The notes beneath the pieces are model-generated. The model saw nothing but the letters and a program-made list of their open reading frames with translations, made no database searches and was not told the origin of the DNA. This document shows, piece after piece, positions 1 through 8,080 of a DNA stretch of 64,000 bases; the first letter of the stretch is position 1; every line of letters begins with the position of its first letter. The stretch covers positions 3,596,001-3,660,000 of the forward strand of contig BQOK01000001.1 in NCBI GenBank assembly GCA_022835495.1. Reading direction: 5' to 3'. The DNA comes from Oscillospiraceae bacterium (lineage in GTDB: Bacteria > Bacillota > Clostridia > Oscillospirales > Ruminococcaceae). The position numbers and the translations under genes are program-made.

Positions 1-1605
1 TATGACGACCAGGCGGTTGAAGGATGGATCGCCTATTGCGAAGCGGAGCTGACTCTTACTGATGGTTCCGATCTTTCTTTGCTGGACACATTCAAGCTGT
101 GGGGCGAACAGATTTTTGGATGGTATTACTTTGTCGAACGAAGCGTATACCAGCCAAATCCAGACGGCCACGGCGGACATTACGTTCGGAAGAATGTCAA
201 GAAGCGTCTTATCAATAAACAGTATCTTATCGTAGCCAGAGGCGCTGCAAAATCAATGTACGCTTCCACGCTACAGGGATACTTTCTCAACGTTGACACT
301 TCTACAACGCATCAAATCACTACGGCGCCAACCATGAAGCAGGCGGAAGAAGTTATGTCTCCTTTGCGTACCGCGATAACACGTTCTCGCGGACCGTTGT
401 TCCAGTTTTTGACGGAAGGTTCTTTACAGAACACCACCGGTTCAAAAGCAAATCGCACCAAATTGGCATCGACCAAGAAAGGCGTGGAGAATTTTCTTAC
501 CGGTTCTCTTCTTGAAGTTCGGCCAATGAGCATCGCCAAGCTTCAGGGCTTGCAGATCAAGGTGGCAACAGTTGACGAATGGCTTTCCGGCGACATTCGA
601 GAGGATGTTATCGGCGCAATTGAACAGGGCGCTTCAAAAGTAAACGACTACATCATTGTAGCAATCAGTTCCGAGGGTACAGTCCGCAATGGAAGCGGCG
701 ATACAATCAAAATGGAGTTGATGGACATCCTCAAAGGAGATTACATCAATCCGCATGTATCCATATGGTGGTACAAACTCGATTCGATTGACGAAGTTGG
801 AGATCCGGAAATGTGGCTTAAGGCCAATCCGAATCTTGGTAAAACCGTGAGTTACGAAACTTACCAATTGGACGTGGAAAGAGCTGAGAAAGCTCCTGCC
901 GCACGAAACGATATTCTCGCAAAGCGTTTTGGATTACCCATGGAGGGATATACCTATTACTTTACTTACGAAGAAACGCTTCCTCACCGAAAGAGAGACT
1001 ACTGGCAAATGCCATGTTCTCTCGGTGCAGATTTATCGCAGGGCGATGACTTCTGCGCTTTTACGTTTTTGTTTCCGTTGTCAAACGGTTCCTTTGGCAT
1101 CAAGACACGAAATTACATAACTTCTATGACATTGATGAAACTGCCCGCAGCTATGAGGATCAAATACGATCAGTTCATGGCCGAAGGCAGTTTGATTGTT
1201 TTAGAGGGCGCTGTGCTCGATATGATGGATGTTTACGAAGACCTCGACAATCATATTTCAGAGTGCGGCTATGATGTTCGCTGTCTTGGCTTTGACCCGT
1301 ATAACGCCAAAGAATTTGTCGCCAGATGGGAACAGGAAAATGGTCCGTTTGGCATTGAAAAAGTTATTCAGGGCGCCAAAACGGAATCGGTTCCTCTTGG
1401 GGAATTAAAGAAGCTTTCCGAAGAAAGGATGCTTCTCTTCGACGAGGAACTTATGACTTTTGCTATGGGTAACTGCATTACCCTTGAAGATACCAACGGA
1501 AATCGAAAATTGCTCAAGAAACGATACGAGCAAAAGATTGACGCTGTTGCCGCGATGATGGATGCATATATCGCATACAAGCTCAATCGTGATGCGTTCG
1601 ACTAA
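1..1605 (+). CDS. terL: Phage terminase large subunit (5' end outside window)
   Basis: This is the ATP-driven DNA packaging motor and headful nuclease. The reading frame is open from base 1, so the N-terminus is missing. An atypical P-loop, ARGAAKSM, lies near 235-258 and a Walker B-like segment, VATVDEW, near 565-585. The C-terminal nuclease half has the expected spaced acidic residues: GADLSQGDD near 1025, GFDPYNAKEF near 1290 and KIDAVAAMMDA near 1535. The portal gene follows at once with an RBS in the intergenic gap. Family assignment to the lambdoid/HK97-type large terminases is from motifs and context. Confidence 0.93.
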   Translation, partial: YDDQAVEGWIAYCEAELTLTDGSDLSLLDTFKLWGEQIFGWYYFVERSVYQPNPDGHGGHYVRKNVKKRLINKQYLIVARGAAKSMYASTLQGYFLNVDTSTTHQITTAPTMKQAEEVMSPLRTAITRSRGPLFQFLTEGSLQNTTGSKANRTKLASTKKGVENFLTGSLLEVRPMSIAKLQGLQIKVATVDEWLSGDIREDVIGAIEQGASKVNDYIIVAISSEGTVRNGSGDTIKMELMDILKGDYINPHVSIWWYKLDSIDEVGDPEMWLKANPNLGKTVSYETYQLDVERAEKAPAARNDILAKRFGLPMEGYTYYFTYEETLPHRKRDYWQMPCSLGADLSQGDDFCAFTFLFPLSNGSFGIKTRNYITSMTLMKLPAAMRIKYDQFMAEGSLIVLEGAVLDMMDVYEDLDNHISECGYDVRCLGFDPYNAKEFVARWEQENGPFGIEKVIQGAKTESVPLGELKKLSEERMLLFDEELMTFAMGNCITLEDTNGNRKLLKKRYEQKIDAVAAMMDAYIAYKLNRDAFD

Positions 1606-1624
1606 AAAGGAGGTGATGATTCAA

Positions 1625-2863
1625 ATGGGAATGTCTTTTGGTTCCAGACTGAAACATGCTTGGAACGCATTTACGGGAACTGATTATACAATCTATCAGG
1701 ATGTTGGACCTGGCTATTCGTCCAGACCCGACCGTATACGTCTTACCAGAGGCAACGAGCGGTCCATTATCACTTCTGTGTATAACCGGATTGCTTTGGA
1801 TGTTGCGGCGTTAAATGTGCAGCATATTCGTCTGGACGAAAATGGACGCTTCTTATCCGTTATTCAGGATGGTTTGAACACCTGCCTTACCGTAGAAGCA
1901 AATATCGACCAAACCGCCAGAGCCTTTATTCAGGACATTGTCGTGTCCATGCTTGATGAAGGCTGCGTGGCGATTGTGCCCGTTGATACAACTTATGATC
2001 CTTCCGTTACCGGTTCGTATGACATTCAAACCATGCGAGTCGGTAAAATTTTAGATTGGTATCCACAGCATGTTAGGGTTCGCCTCTATAATGAGCGGAC
2101 TGGGACAAAAGAAAACATACTGGTGCCAAAGAGTACAGTAGCGATTGTTGAAAATCCTCTGTACGCAGTCGTGAATGAGCCCAACTCTACCATGCAGCGG
2201 CTTATTCGAAAACTTAACCTACTTGACGTCATCGATGAACAGAGCGGTTCTGGAAAATTAGATTTGATTATCCAGTTGCCCTATGTCATCAAGACGGAAG
2301 CAAGGCGCCAACAGGCCGAAAACAGGCGAAAAGATATTGAAGCTCAGTTGTCCGGTACTAAATACGGTATTGCTTATGCCGACGGTACCGAGCGTATTAC
2401 GCAGTTGAATCGTTCTGTCAACAACAACCTTATGTCGCAGATTGAATATTTAACGAGTATGCTATACAGCCAGTTAGGTATCACTCAAAGCATATTGGAT
2501 GGTACGGCGGACGAGAAAACGATGCTGAACTACAATAACCGAACGATTGAGCCTATTATTTCAGCTATTGTTGACGAAATGAAACGAAAGTTTCTAACAA
2601 AAACCGCCCGATCACAATCCCAGTCGATTTCGTTCTTTAGAGACCCGTTTAAACTCGTTCCTGTCAACGATATCGCTGAAATTGCTGATAAGTTCACTCG
2701 AAACGAAATTATGACATCGAATGAAATTCGGCAGGTTATCGGCATGAAGCCTTCGGATGACCCGAGAGCGGACGAGCTTAGGAACAAAAACCTCAGCGCT
2801 CCGAGCGAGTCAGAGCCGGAAACCAATCCGCCTGTCGAAGACGAAAATGTGGAAACAGAGTAG
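1625..2863 (+). CDS. Phage portal protein
   Basis: This is the portal ring subunit through which DNA enters and leaves the head. The protein is 412 residues, usual for HK97-type portals. Support comes from its position between terminase and protease-capsid, from the central TADEKTMLNYNNRTIEPI segment typical of the portal clip/stem region, and from a C-terminal acidic, proline-rich tail. The start at 1625 is chosen because AAAGGAGGTGATG sits just upstream; an in-frame ATG further upstream lies inside the terminase gene and lacks such a site. Confidence 0.9.
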   Translation: MGMSFGSRLKHAWNAFTGTDYTIYQDVGPGYSSRPDRIRLTRGNERSIITSVYNRIALDVAALNVQHIRLDENGRFLSVIQDGLNTCLTVEANIDQTARAFIQDIVVSMLDEGCVAIVPVDTTYDPSVTGSYDIQTMRVGKILDWYPQHVRVRLYNERTGTKENILVPKSTVAIVENPLYAVVNEPNSTMQRLIRKLNLLDVIDEQSGSGKLDLIIQLPYVIKTEARRQQAENRRKDIEAQLSGTKYGIAYADGTERITQLNRSVNNNLMSQIEYLTSMLYSQLGITQSILDGTADEKTMLNYNNRTIEPIISAIVDEMKRKFLTKTARSQSQSISFFRDPFKLVPVNDIAEIADKFTRNEIMTSNEIRQVIGMKPSDDPRADELRNKNLSAPSESEPETNPPVEDENVETE

Positions 2864-2914
2864 TTTCGAGAGTAGGGTCTCTAAAACAAAAACGAAACAA
2901 GGAGGAAATTCAAA

Positions 2915-4708
2915 ATGGAAAGAGCATTTCAGCCTGAAGCCTGCGATTTCAGCGGATGGGCAACCAGAAACGACCTTAAATGCTCTGACGGAAGAGTGAT
3001 TCGTAGAGACGCGTTCAAACATGATGACGGAATCAAAGTCCCTCTCGTATGGAATCATCAGCATAATGACCCACGCAATGTGCTTGGTCATGCATGGCTG
3101 GAAAATCGTCCGGAAGGTGTTTATACCTACGGCTTTTTCAACGATTCCGAATCCGGCGAGATTGGAAAGATTCTTGTGAAGCATGGGGACATTTGTGCGT
3201 TGTCTATCTACGCCAATCAGCTTCAGCAGAGAGGGTGCGACGTTCTTCATGGAGAGATTCGTGAAGTAAGTCTGGTCCATGCCGGCGCAAATCCTGGCGC
3301 TTTTATCGATTCTATGCTTAAGCACGGCGAAGACTCGGATGACGAAGCGATCATCTATACGGGTATGCCGCTCTATCTGTCGCATTCCGATGCTGATAAA
3401 CAGGAAGACAAGGCAGACAACGGTGAAAAGAAAGAAACTTCCGAAAAGAAGGATGATCCTGAGAATAAGACCGATTCCGATGAGGAGAAAACTGTCGCCG
3501 ATGTAATCAACAGCATGACCGAAGAGCAGAAAAACGTTATGTACGCTATGATCGGTCAGGCTATGGACGACCAGGGGGAATCTGACCCCGAGTCCGAAGA
3601 CAATAACGATGACGATTCTAAAGGAGGAACTAATACTATGAAACATAACGTGTTTGATAAGGATGACCGTCAGAAGGAGAATGTTCTCATTCATTCCGAT
3701 GGGTCTGAGGTATCCAGCGAAGAGATTTCCACGATCTTTGGCGATATCAAGCGCTACGGCAGTCTGAAGGACAGTGTGCTTGCCCATGGCATCGACAATG
3801 TGGACTATCTGTTCCCTGACGCCCAGACTTTGGCCAACACACCAGAATTTATTCAGCGTGATACCGGTTGGGTGAAGAAGGTTATGAGCGGTGTGCACCA
3901 CACCCCGTTCTCCCGAATTAAGTCCATCTTTGCCGATATCACCGAGGACGACGCCCGCGCAAAGGGGTATTTCAAGGGCAAGCTGAAGAAGGAAGAGGTC
4001 TTTGGTCTTTTGAAGCGCACCACTACCCCGACTACCGTTTACAAGAAGCAGAAGATGGATCGTGACGATGTTGTCGACATCACTGATTTCGACGTTGTGG
4101 CGTGGCTGAAGTCTGAAATGCGTATGATGCTGGACGAGGAGCTGGCCCGCGCTTATCTAATTGGCGACGGCCGTCTTGCTTCCAGCGATGATAAGATCAA
4201 TGAGCAGAACATCCGTCCCATTCTCAAGGACGAGGAGCTGTATACCATTCAGGCCACTGTCAGTGTCCAGTCTTCCGCTACCGAGGACGACAAGGCCCGC
4301 GAGTTTATTCGCACCGCTATCAAAGCCCGCAAGAACTATAAGGGTTCTGGTCAGCCTACTCTGTACACCACTGAAGACATTCTTACCGACTGCCTGCTTC
4401 TGACTGATACCACCGGCCGCGATCTCTACACTGATGTCGCTCAGCTTGCAAAGAAGCTCCGCGTTAAGGAGATTGTGACCGTTCCGGTTATGGAGGGCGT
4501 AAACGGCAAGAACGGAGGCGCTCTGATGGGCATTATCGTTAATCTGGCGGATTACAATGTCGGCGCGGATCGCGGCGGCGCTGTGAACATGTTCGACGAT
4601 TTCGATATCGACTACAACCAGCAGAAGTATCTGATTGAGACCCGCTGCTCCGGGGCCCTTATCAAGCCTTATTCCGCTATCGCTCTTGAGCTGAGCACTG
4701 CCGGTTAA
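2915..4708 (+). CDS. Fused prohead protease and HK97-fold major capsid protein
   Basis: This single 597-residue reading frame joins two normally separate functions. Residues 1 to about 150 resemble the HK97 prohead protease: a VPLVWNHQHND segment carries the candidate catalytic His and an IREVSLVHAGANPGAF segment the candidate Ser. Residues about 150-240 are a highly charged Glu/Asp/Lys linker, like a scaffold or delta domain. From about 241 onward is the major capsid protein, ending in a conserved-looking IKPYSAIALEL tail. The RBS at the 5' end is AAGGAGG. A second strong RBS and ATG in frame at 3638 would also give capsid protein alone (separate entry). No frameshift separates the two parts. 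Confidence 0.88.
   Translation: MERAFQPEACDFSGWATRNDLKCSDGRVIRRDAFKHDDGIKVPLVWNHQHNDPRNVLGHAWLENRPEGVYTYGFFNDSESGEIGKILVKHGDICALSIYANQLQQRGCDVLHGEIREVSLVHAGANPGAFIDSMLKHGEDSDDEAIIYTGMPLYLSHSDADKQEDKADNGEKKETSEKKDDPENKTDSDEEKTVADVINSMTEEQKNVMYAMIGQAMDDQGESDPESEDNNDDDSKGGTNTMKHNVFDKDDRQKENVLIHSDGSEVSSEEISTIFGDIKRYGSLKDSVLAHGIDNVDYLFPDAQTLANTPEFIQRDTGWVKKVMSGVHHTPFSRIKSIFADITEDDARAKGYFKGKLKKEEVFGLLKRTTTPTTVYKKQKMDRDDVVDITDFDVVAWLKSEMRMMLDEELARAYLIGDGRLASSDDKINEQNIRPILKDEELYTIQATVSVQSSATEDDKAREFIRTAIKARKNYKGSGQPTLYTTEDILTDCLLLTDTTGRDLYTDVAQLAKKLRVKEIVTVPVMEGVNGKNGGALMGIIVNLADYNVGADRGGAVNMFDDFDIDYNQQKYLIETRCSGALIKPYSAIALELSTAG
3620..3640 (+). promoter_or_regulatory. Internal RBS and in-frame ATG for capsid protein alone
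   Basis: AAAGGAGG at 3620-3627 is followed 10 bases later by ATG at 3638, in frame with the surrounding gene (codon 242). Translation from here would give a 356-residue polypeptide that begins right at the capsid domain, after the charged linker. Inside the long frame the same bases encode Ser-Lys-Gly-Gly-Thr. A perfect RBS with good spacing at a domain boundary is unlikely to be chance, but internal initiation is an inference. Confidence 0.7.
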
Positions 4709-4744
4709 AATCAACAACATAAAAATAGCAAGGAGGACTAACCA

Positions 4745-5056
4745 ATGAATAACATGACTGTTGTTTACGCTGACGCTGAAGAGAAGTATGTGAAAAACAT
4801 TATTCTCTATGGTAAGACGTCTGATAATTACCTGTACACAGACAGCAAGTGTTCGGAAGCGAATAAAGTTGATAAAGATACCCTTCTCAATCTGTGCAAG
4901 AAGGGCGTAATCATCAGCTATAACAGCACGTATTACATGCCGCTGTTTTTCAAGGAAGAGTCTGGCGGCAGCGTATCCGTAACCTTTGCGACTGCTGTTT
5001 CCGCGTCTGCTTCTGCGGCGACTACTCTGTATTCCAAGGAGTATTCCGCTGACTAA
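4745..5056 (+). CDS. Phage head-region protein of unknown function
   Basis: A 103-residue protein encoded directly after the capsid gene, with an AAGGAGG ribosome site. The first 75 residues are mixed alpha/beta with many tyrosines. The C-terminal 30 are a low-complexity Ser/Ala/Thr stretch (ATAVSASASAATT). Position suggests a head decoration, head fibre or connector accessory protein, but I recognise no family with certainty. It is co-transcribed with its neighbours. Confidence 0.6.
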   Translation: MNNMTVVYADAEEKYVKNIILYGKTSDNYLYTDSKCSEANKVDKDTLLNLCKKGVIISYNSTYYMPLFFKEESGGSVSVTFATAVSASASAATTLYSKEYSAD

Positions 5057-5073
5057 AGGGGTGAAAATTCAAA

Positions 5074-5391
5074 ATGGCGAAGTTTTATGGACCAATCGGC
5101 TATGCTGTTACTGAAGAAACGACCCCAGGCGTATGGGAGGACCGTATCTCCGAGCGCATGTATTTCGGCGAACTTGTCAGAAATACCCGCAGACTTCAGA
5201 CAGCCGACAAACTCAACGACAACATCAACGTTTCGAATGAGATTAGTATTTTGGCCGATCCATTTGCTCGCGAGAATTTTCACTTGATGAAGTACGTTGG
5301 GTTTATGGGTGCTAAATGGAAGATAGAAAGTGTCGAAGTTCAGTACCCTAGACTAATACTGACTATAGGAGGGGTATATAATGGCGAATAG
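5074..5391 (+). CDS. Probable head-tail connector or neck protein
   Basis: A 105-residue protein placed where siphoviruses carry head-tail joining proteins. The text from MAKFYGPIGYAVTEET to a C-terminal IESVEVQYPRLILTIGGVYN looks like a small all-beta phage connector protein of a kind common in Firmicutes prophages. The start is chosen by the GGGGTGA ribosome site. The 3' end overlaps the next gene by 11 bases in another frame, which suggests coupled translation. The exact role (stopper or adaptor) cannot be read from sequence. Confidence 0.62.
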   Translation: MAKFYGPIGYAVTEETTPGVWEDRISERMYFGELVRNTRRLQTADKLNDNINVSNEISILADPFARENFHLMKYVGFMGAKWKIESVEVQYPRLILTIGGVYNGE

Positions 5392-5686
5392 ACTAGATCT
5401 ACAGGCTTTGCTGGAAGATCTTCTGGGAAGCCGAAATGTGTATTACCAACCTCCCGAGTCAGTTAAGATGAATTACCCCGCCATCGTTTACGCTCTCGAA
5501 GATATCGAGAACACGTTTGCTGATGACGGGGTATATTTGTCTAACCGCAAATATCTGGTGACGGTTATCGATAAGAATCCGGACAGTTCTTTTATCGACA
5601 TAGTAGCAAAATTGCCTACTTGCCGGTTTGTGCGGCATTACAAAAGCGATAACCTAAACCATTACGTTTTTACACTTTACTTTTAA
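5381..5686 (+). CDS. Probable tail terminator or tail-completion protein
   Basis: A 101-residue protein encoded immediately before the tail tube gene. It begins with a helix (DLQALLEDLLG), has a central YPAIVYALEDIEN segment and a terminal beta hairpin ending in HYVFTLYF. That architecture and position fit small tail terminator or minor capsid proteins that cap the tail tube. The RBS AGGAGGGG lies inside the preceding gene. The assignment rests on gene order and general appearance. Confidence 0.6.
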   Translation: MANRLDLQALLEDLLGSRNVYYQPPESVKMNYPAIVYALEDIENTFADDGVYLSNRKYLVTVIDKNPDSSFIDIVAKLPTCRFVRHYKSDNLNHYVFTLYF

Positions 5687-5703
5687 CAAGGAGGAACGAA
5701 CCT

Positions 5704-6387
5704 ATGAGTAAACTTGTTTGGGATAAAACCGGTGAACGTTTGTACGAAACCGGCGTAGACCATGGCGTTCTCTACCCTATTCAGGCCGGCGGTCTTTATA
5801 ATAAGGGCGTTGCCTGGAATGGTCTTACCGCTGTTACCGAAAGCCCCTCCGGTGCGGAAGCGTCTCCTATTTACGCGGATAACATCAAGTATCTGAACCT
5901 GATGTCTGCTGAGGAGTTCGGCGCGACTATTGAGGCTTATACTTATCCGGATGAATTCGCTGAGTGCGACGGCTCTGCTGAAATTGCAACCGGCGTGACA
6001 ATCGGCCAGCAGGCCAGAAAGGTGTTCGGCCTCAGCTATCGTACTGTCGTCGGTAACGATGTTGACAGCAACGACCACGGCTATAAGCTGCATCTGATTT
6101 ACGGCGCTCTGGCTGCACCTTCCGAAAAGGGATATACGACTATCAACGACAGCCCCGAAGCCATCACCTTCTCTTGGGAAGTCAGCACGACTCCTGTCAA
6201 CGTAACCGGCTTTAAGCCCACCGCCTGCGTGATTATCGACTCTACCAAGGTGGATGCGGAGAAGCTGAAAGCGCTGGAAGAGATCCTGTATGGTAAAGAT
6301 CCTACAGGTCCCGAAACAGAAGACGGCGTAGATCCCCGTCTGCCTCTGCCGGATGAGATCATCACTCTAATGACCCCCGCCGGTTAA
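5704..6387 (+). CDS. Major tail tube protein
   Basis: A 227-residue protein forming the tail tube of a siphovirus. The start MSKLVWDKTGERLYETGVD and the repeated short beta-strand segments are typical of the major tail protein family of Firmicutes phages. It has its own AAGGAGG site and is followed by a factor-independent terminator, a common arrangement that makes this abundant protein from a shorter message. The acidic C-terminal 25 residues (TEDGVDPRLPLPDE) may be a flexible extension. Confidence 0.85.
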   Translation: MSKLVWDKTGERLYETGVDHGVLYPIQAGGLYNKGVAWNGLTAVTESPSGAEASPIYADNIKYLNLMSAEEFGATIEAYTYPDEFAECDGSAEIATGVTIGQQARKVFGLSYRTVVGNDVDSNDHGYKLHLIYGALAAPSEKGYTTINDSPEAITFSWEVSTTPVNVTGFKPTACVIIDSTKVDAEKLKALEEILYGKDPTGPETEDGVDPRLPLPDEIITLMTPAG

Positions 6388-6418
6388 GCATAAGAAACAA
6401 AAGATTTAAGAATAGGTA

Positions 6419-6462
6419 CAAGGCCGTATTCAGGTAAGCTGGCGGCTTTGTATTTTTTTTTT
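6419..6462 (+). terminator. Rho-independent terminator after the tail tube gene
   Basis: CAAGGCCG at 6419-6426 pairs with CGGCTTTG at 6443-6450 (one G-U pair), followed by a run of about ten T. It sits inside the late operon, so it is probably leaky and lowers expression of the downstream tail genes relative to head and tube proteins. Confidence 0.85.
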
Positions 6463-6483
6463 ATTTGAAAGGAGAAATTTCGC

Positions 6484-6888
6484 ATGATTAAAAAGACAAT
6501 CACTTATACCGACTATAACGGTCTTGAGCGTACTGAGGATTTCTGGTTCAACATCACGGAAGCTGAGGCTCTTGAAATGGAGATGAGCACAACCGGCGGT
6601 TACGGCGATATGATTCGCCGAGTTGTCGCGGCTCAGGATATGCCGACTATCATCAAGGTATTCAAAGACTTTATCTTTAAGGCATATGGCGAGAAGAGTC
6701 CTGATGGTAAGCGGTTCGTCAAGTCTGAGGAGCTTTCCACCGCATTCTCCCAGACCGAGGCATACTCTCAGTTGTACATGGAACTTGCCACCGATGCGGA
6801 CAAAGCCGCCGAGTTTATAAACGGTGTGATTCCGAATAAGAAACCCGCAGCAATCCAGCGTCCGGCAATCGCTCCTATCAACAATTGA
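6484..6888 (+). CDS. Tail assembly chaperone (gpG-like)
   Basis: A 134-residue protein in the position between tail tube and tape measure where siphoviruses encode the chaperone that coats the tape measure protein. It starts MIKKTITYTDYNG with a predicted beta hairpin, followed by a helical body including the segment FIFKAYGEKSPDGKRF often seen in Firmicutes tail chaperones. The RBS is AAAGGAG. No slippery heptamer is seen at its end, and the next gene has its own start, so the lambda G/GT frameshift does not appear to be used. Confidence 0.72.
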   Translation: MIKKTITYTDYNGLERTEDFWFNITEAEALEMEMSTTGGYGDMIRRVVAAQDMPTIIKVFKDFIFKAYGEKSPDGKRFVKSEELSTAFSQTEAYSQLYMELATDADKAAEFINGVIPNKKPAAIQRPAIAPINN

Positions 6889-6913
6889 TTTGACAGCTAT
6901 GGAGGACTGAAGA

Positions 6914-7456
6914 ATGCTTCGAATTACAATACCTGCTGAGGAATTCTGGGATGAAGTCAATGAAGAGTTCATCTACACGAAAGAGCAGACCTTGCAGTTG
7001 GAGCATTCTCTGGTCTCTCTTTCAAAATGGGAATCCAAATGGTGTAAAGCGTTTCTTGGCAAACAAGACAAAACAGAAGAAGAAATTCTGGACTATGTCA
7101 AATGCATGACGCTTACCCAGAATGTGAATCCCGAGGTATACAAAAGGCTCACTGCCGCAAATTACGACGCGATTAACGCTTATATCGAAGCGCCGATGAC
7201 AGCGACTTTCTTCTCAGAAGATTCGCTGCCAAAAAACAGCCGGGAAATTGTTACGGCTGAGCTCATTTATTACTGGATGATCGCTTTCAACATACCAGTG
7301 GAGTTTCAAAAATGGCACCTCAATAAACTTCTCACACTTATCAGGGTATGCAATGTGAAGAGCAACCCGCCTAAGCGAAGAAGCAAGCGCGAAATCATGA
7401 AACGGAATGCGGCTTTGAACGCTGCTCGTAGGAGCCGTCTCAATACGAGGGGGTGA
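6914..7456 (+). CDS. Second tail assembly chaperone-like protein
   Basis: A 180-residue protein that follows the first chaperone by 25 bases, with GGAGG upstream. It is mostly helical (LQLEHSLVSLSKWESKWCKAF) and ends in a very basic tail (PKRRSKREIMKRNAALNAARRSR). In lambda the equivalent product is made by frameshifting; here it is an independent gene. The role is inferred from position and size. Confidence 0.6.
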   Translation: MLRITIPAEEFWDEVNEEFIYTKEQTLQLEHSLVSLSKWESKWCKAFLGKQDKTEEEILDYVKCMTLTQNVNPEVYKRLTAANYDAINAYIEAPMTATFFSEDSLPKNSREIVTAELIYYWMIAFNIPVEFQKWHLNKLLTLIRVCNVKSNPPKRRSKREIMKRNAALNAARRSRLNTRG

Positions 7457-7457
7457 G

Positions 7458-7754
7458 ATTACGAAACGGAAAAAACGAGGTTATAAGAAGTGGCTCGAAA
7501 CCTACACCAAGAGGGCGGTTGCCGTTATTCTTGCTGTTTCGCTGATCGATTTGCAGTTGTCGTATGTACTGGCTTTTATGGGACAAGTACAGATTGCAGA
7601 ATCGCTTTCCAGCACGATAGCGAGCACCGTTGTCGGGGTTATGCTCGGCTATTTCTTAAAAGCGTTATTTGAAACGTTCTTTGAAAAAAGAGAAGAGCGT
7701 TTAAGAAGTAAGGAAGGTATTCACGAAGACAGTGTGGATATCGAGGAGGTTTGA
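7458..7754 (+). CDS. Small membrane protein with probable ATT start, holin-like accessory
   Basis: This 98-residue reading frame continues upstream of any ATG, GTG or well-placed TTG. The best start is ATT at 7458, seven bases after GAGG at 7447-7450, giving a basic N-terminus (ITKRKKRGYKKWLETYTKR) before two hydrophobic segments (AVAVILAVSLIDLQL and IASTVVGVMLGYFLKALF) and a charged tail. It lies directly before a holin-like gene and an endolysin, so it may be a second holin or an antiholin. A TTG at 7551 would cut off the first membrane segment and has no RBS. Rare start codon use is an inference. Confidence 0.6.
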   Translation: MTKRKKRGYKKWLETYTKRAVAVILAVSLIDLQLSYVLAFMGQVQIAESLSSTIASTVVGVMLGYFLKALFETFFEKREERLRSKEGIHEDSVDIEEV

Positions 7755-7756
7755 AA

Positions 7757-8080
7757 ATGCCTATTTATTTTATGACAACGGCTCTTTTGATTGTGTCCCT
7801 GGTGACAAACCTTACCGTTGAGGGAATCAAGAAGCTTTTGAACGAGACCACCATTAAGTATTCGTCTAACGTTCTTGCTGCTGTGGTGGCCGTTCTGATG
7901 TCGTGTGCTGTATGCGCTATTTATCTCATCATGAATGATGTTGCTTTTACGCTGAAAGTCGGTGTCGAAGTTTGTATTCTTATGTATCTGAGCTTCCTCA
8001 CCTCTACCGTAGGGTATGACAAGGTTATTCAGATGATTCAGCAAATCCGAGACACAAAGGAGGATACAACTCATGAGTAA
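7757..8080 (+). CDS. Phage holin
   Basis: A 107-residue protein with an N-terminal hydrophobic segment (YFMTTALLIVSLVTNLTV), a second (VLAAVVAVLMSCAVCAIYLIM), a third (CILMYLSFLTSTVGYDKV) and a charged C-terminus. Three short membrane helices, small size and an 8-base overlap with the endolysin gene fit a holin that opens the membrane to release or trigger the lysin. Start ATG 7757 is preceded by GAGGAGG. Confidence 0.75.
   Translation: MPIYFMTTALLIVSLVTNLTVEGIKKLLNETTIKYSSNVLAAVVAVLMSCAVCAIYLIMNDVAFTLKVGVEVCILMYLSFLTSTVGYDKVIQMIQQIRDTKEDTTHE

Noticed and set aside
2810-3901. Long open frame (363 codons) on the minus strand opposite the protease-capsid gene
   Set aside because: It has no RBS, runs antisense to a strong structural gene, and arises from the charged, repetitive codons of the linker region.
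6484-7456. Programmed -1 frameshift between the two tail chaperone genes
   Set aside because: No slippery heptamer is visible at the end of the first gene, and the second has its own GGAGG and ATG.
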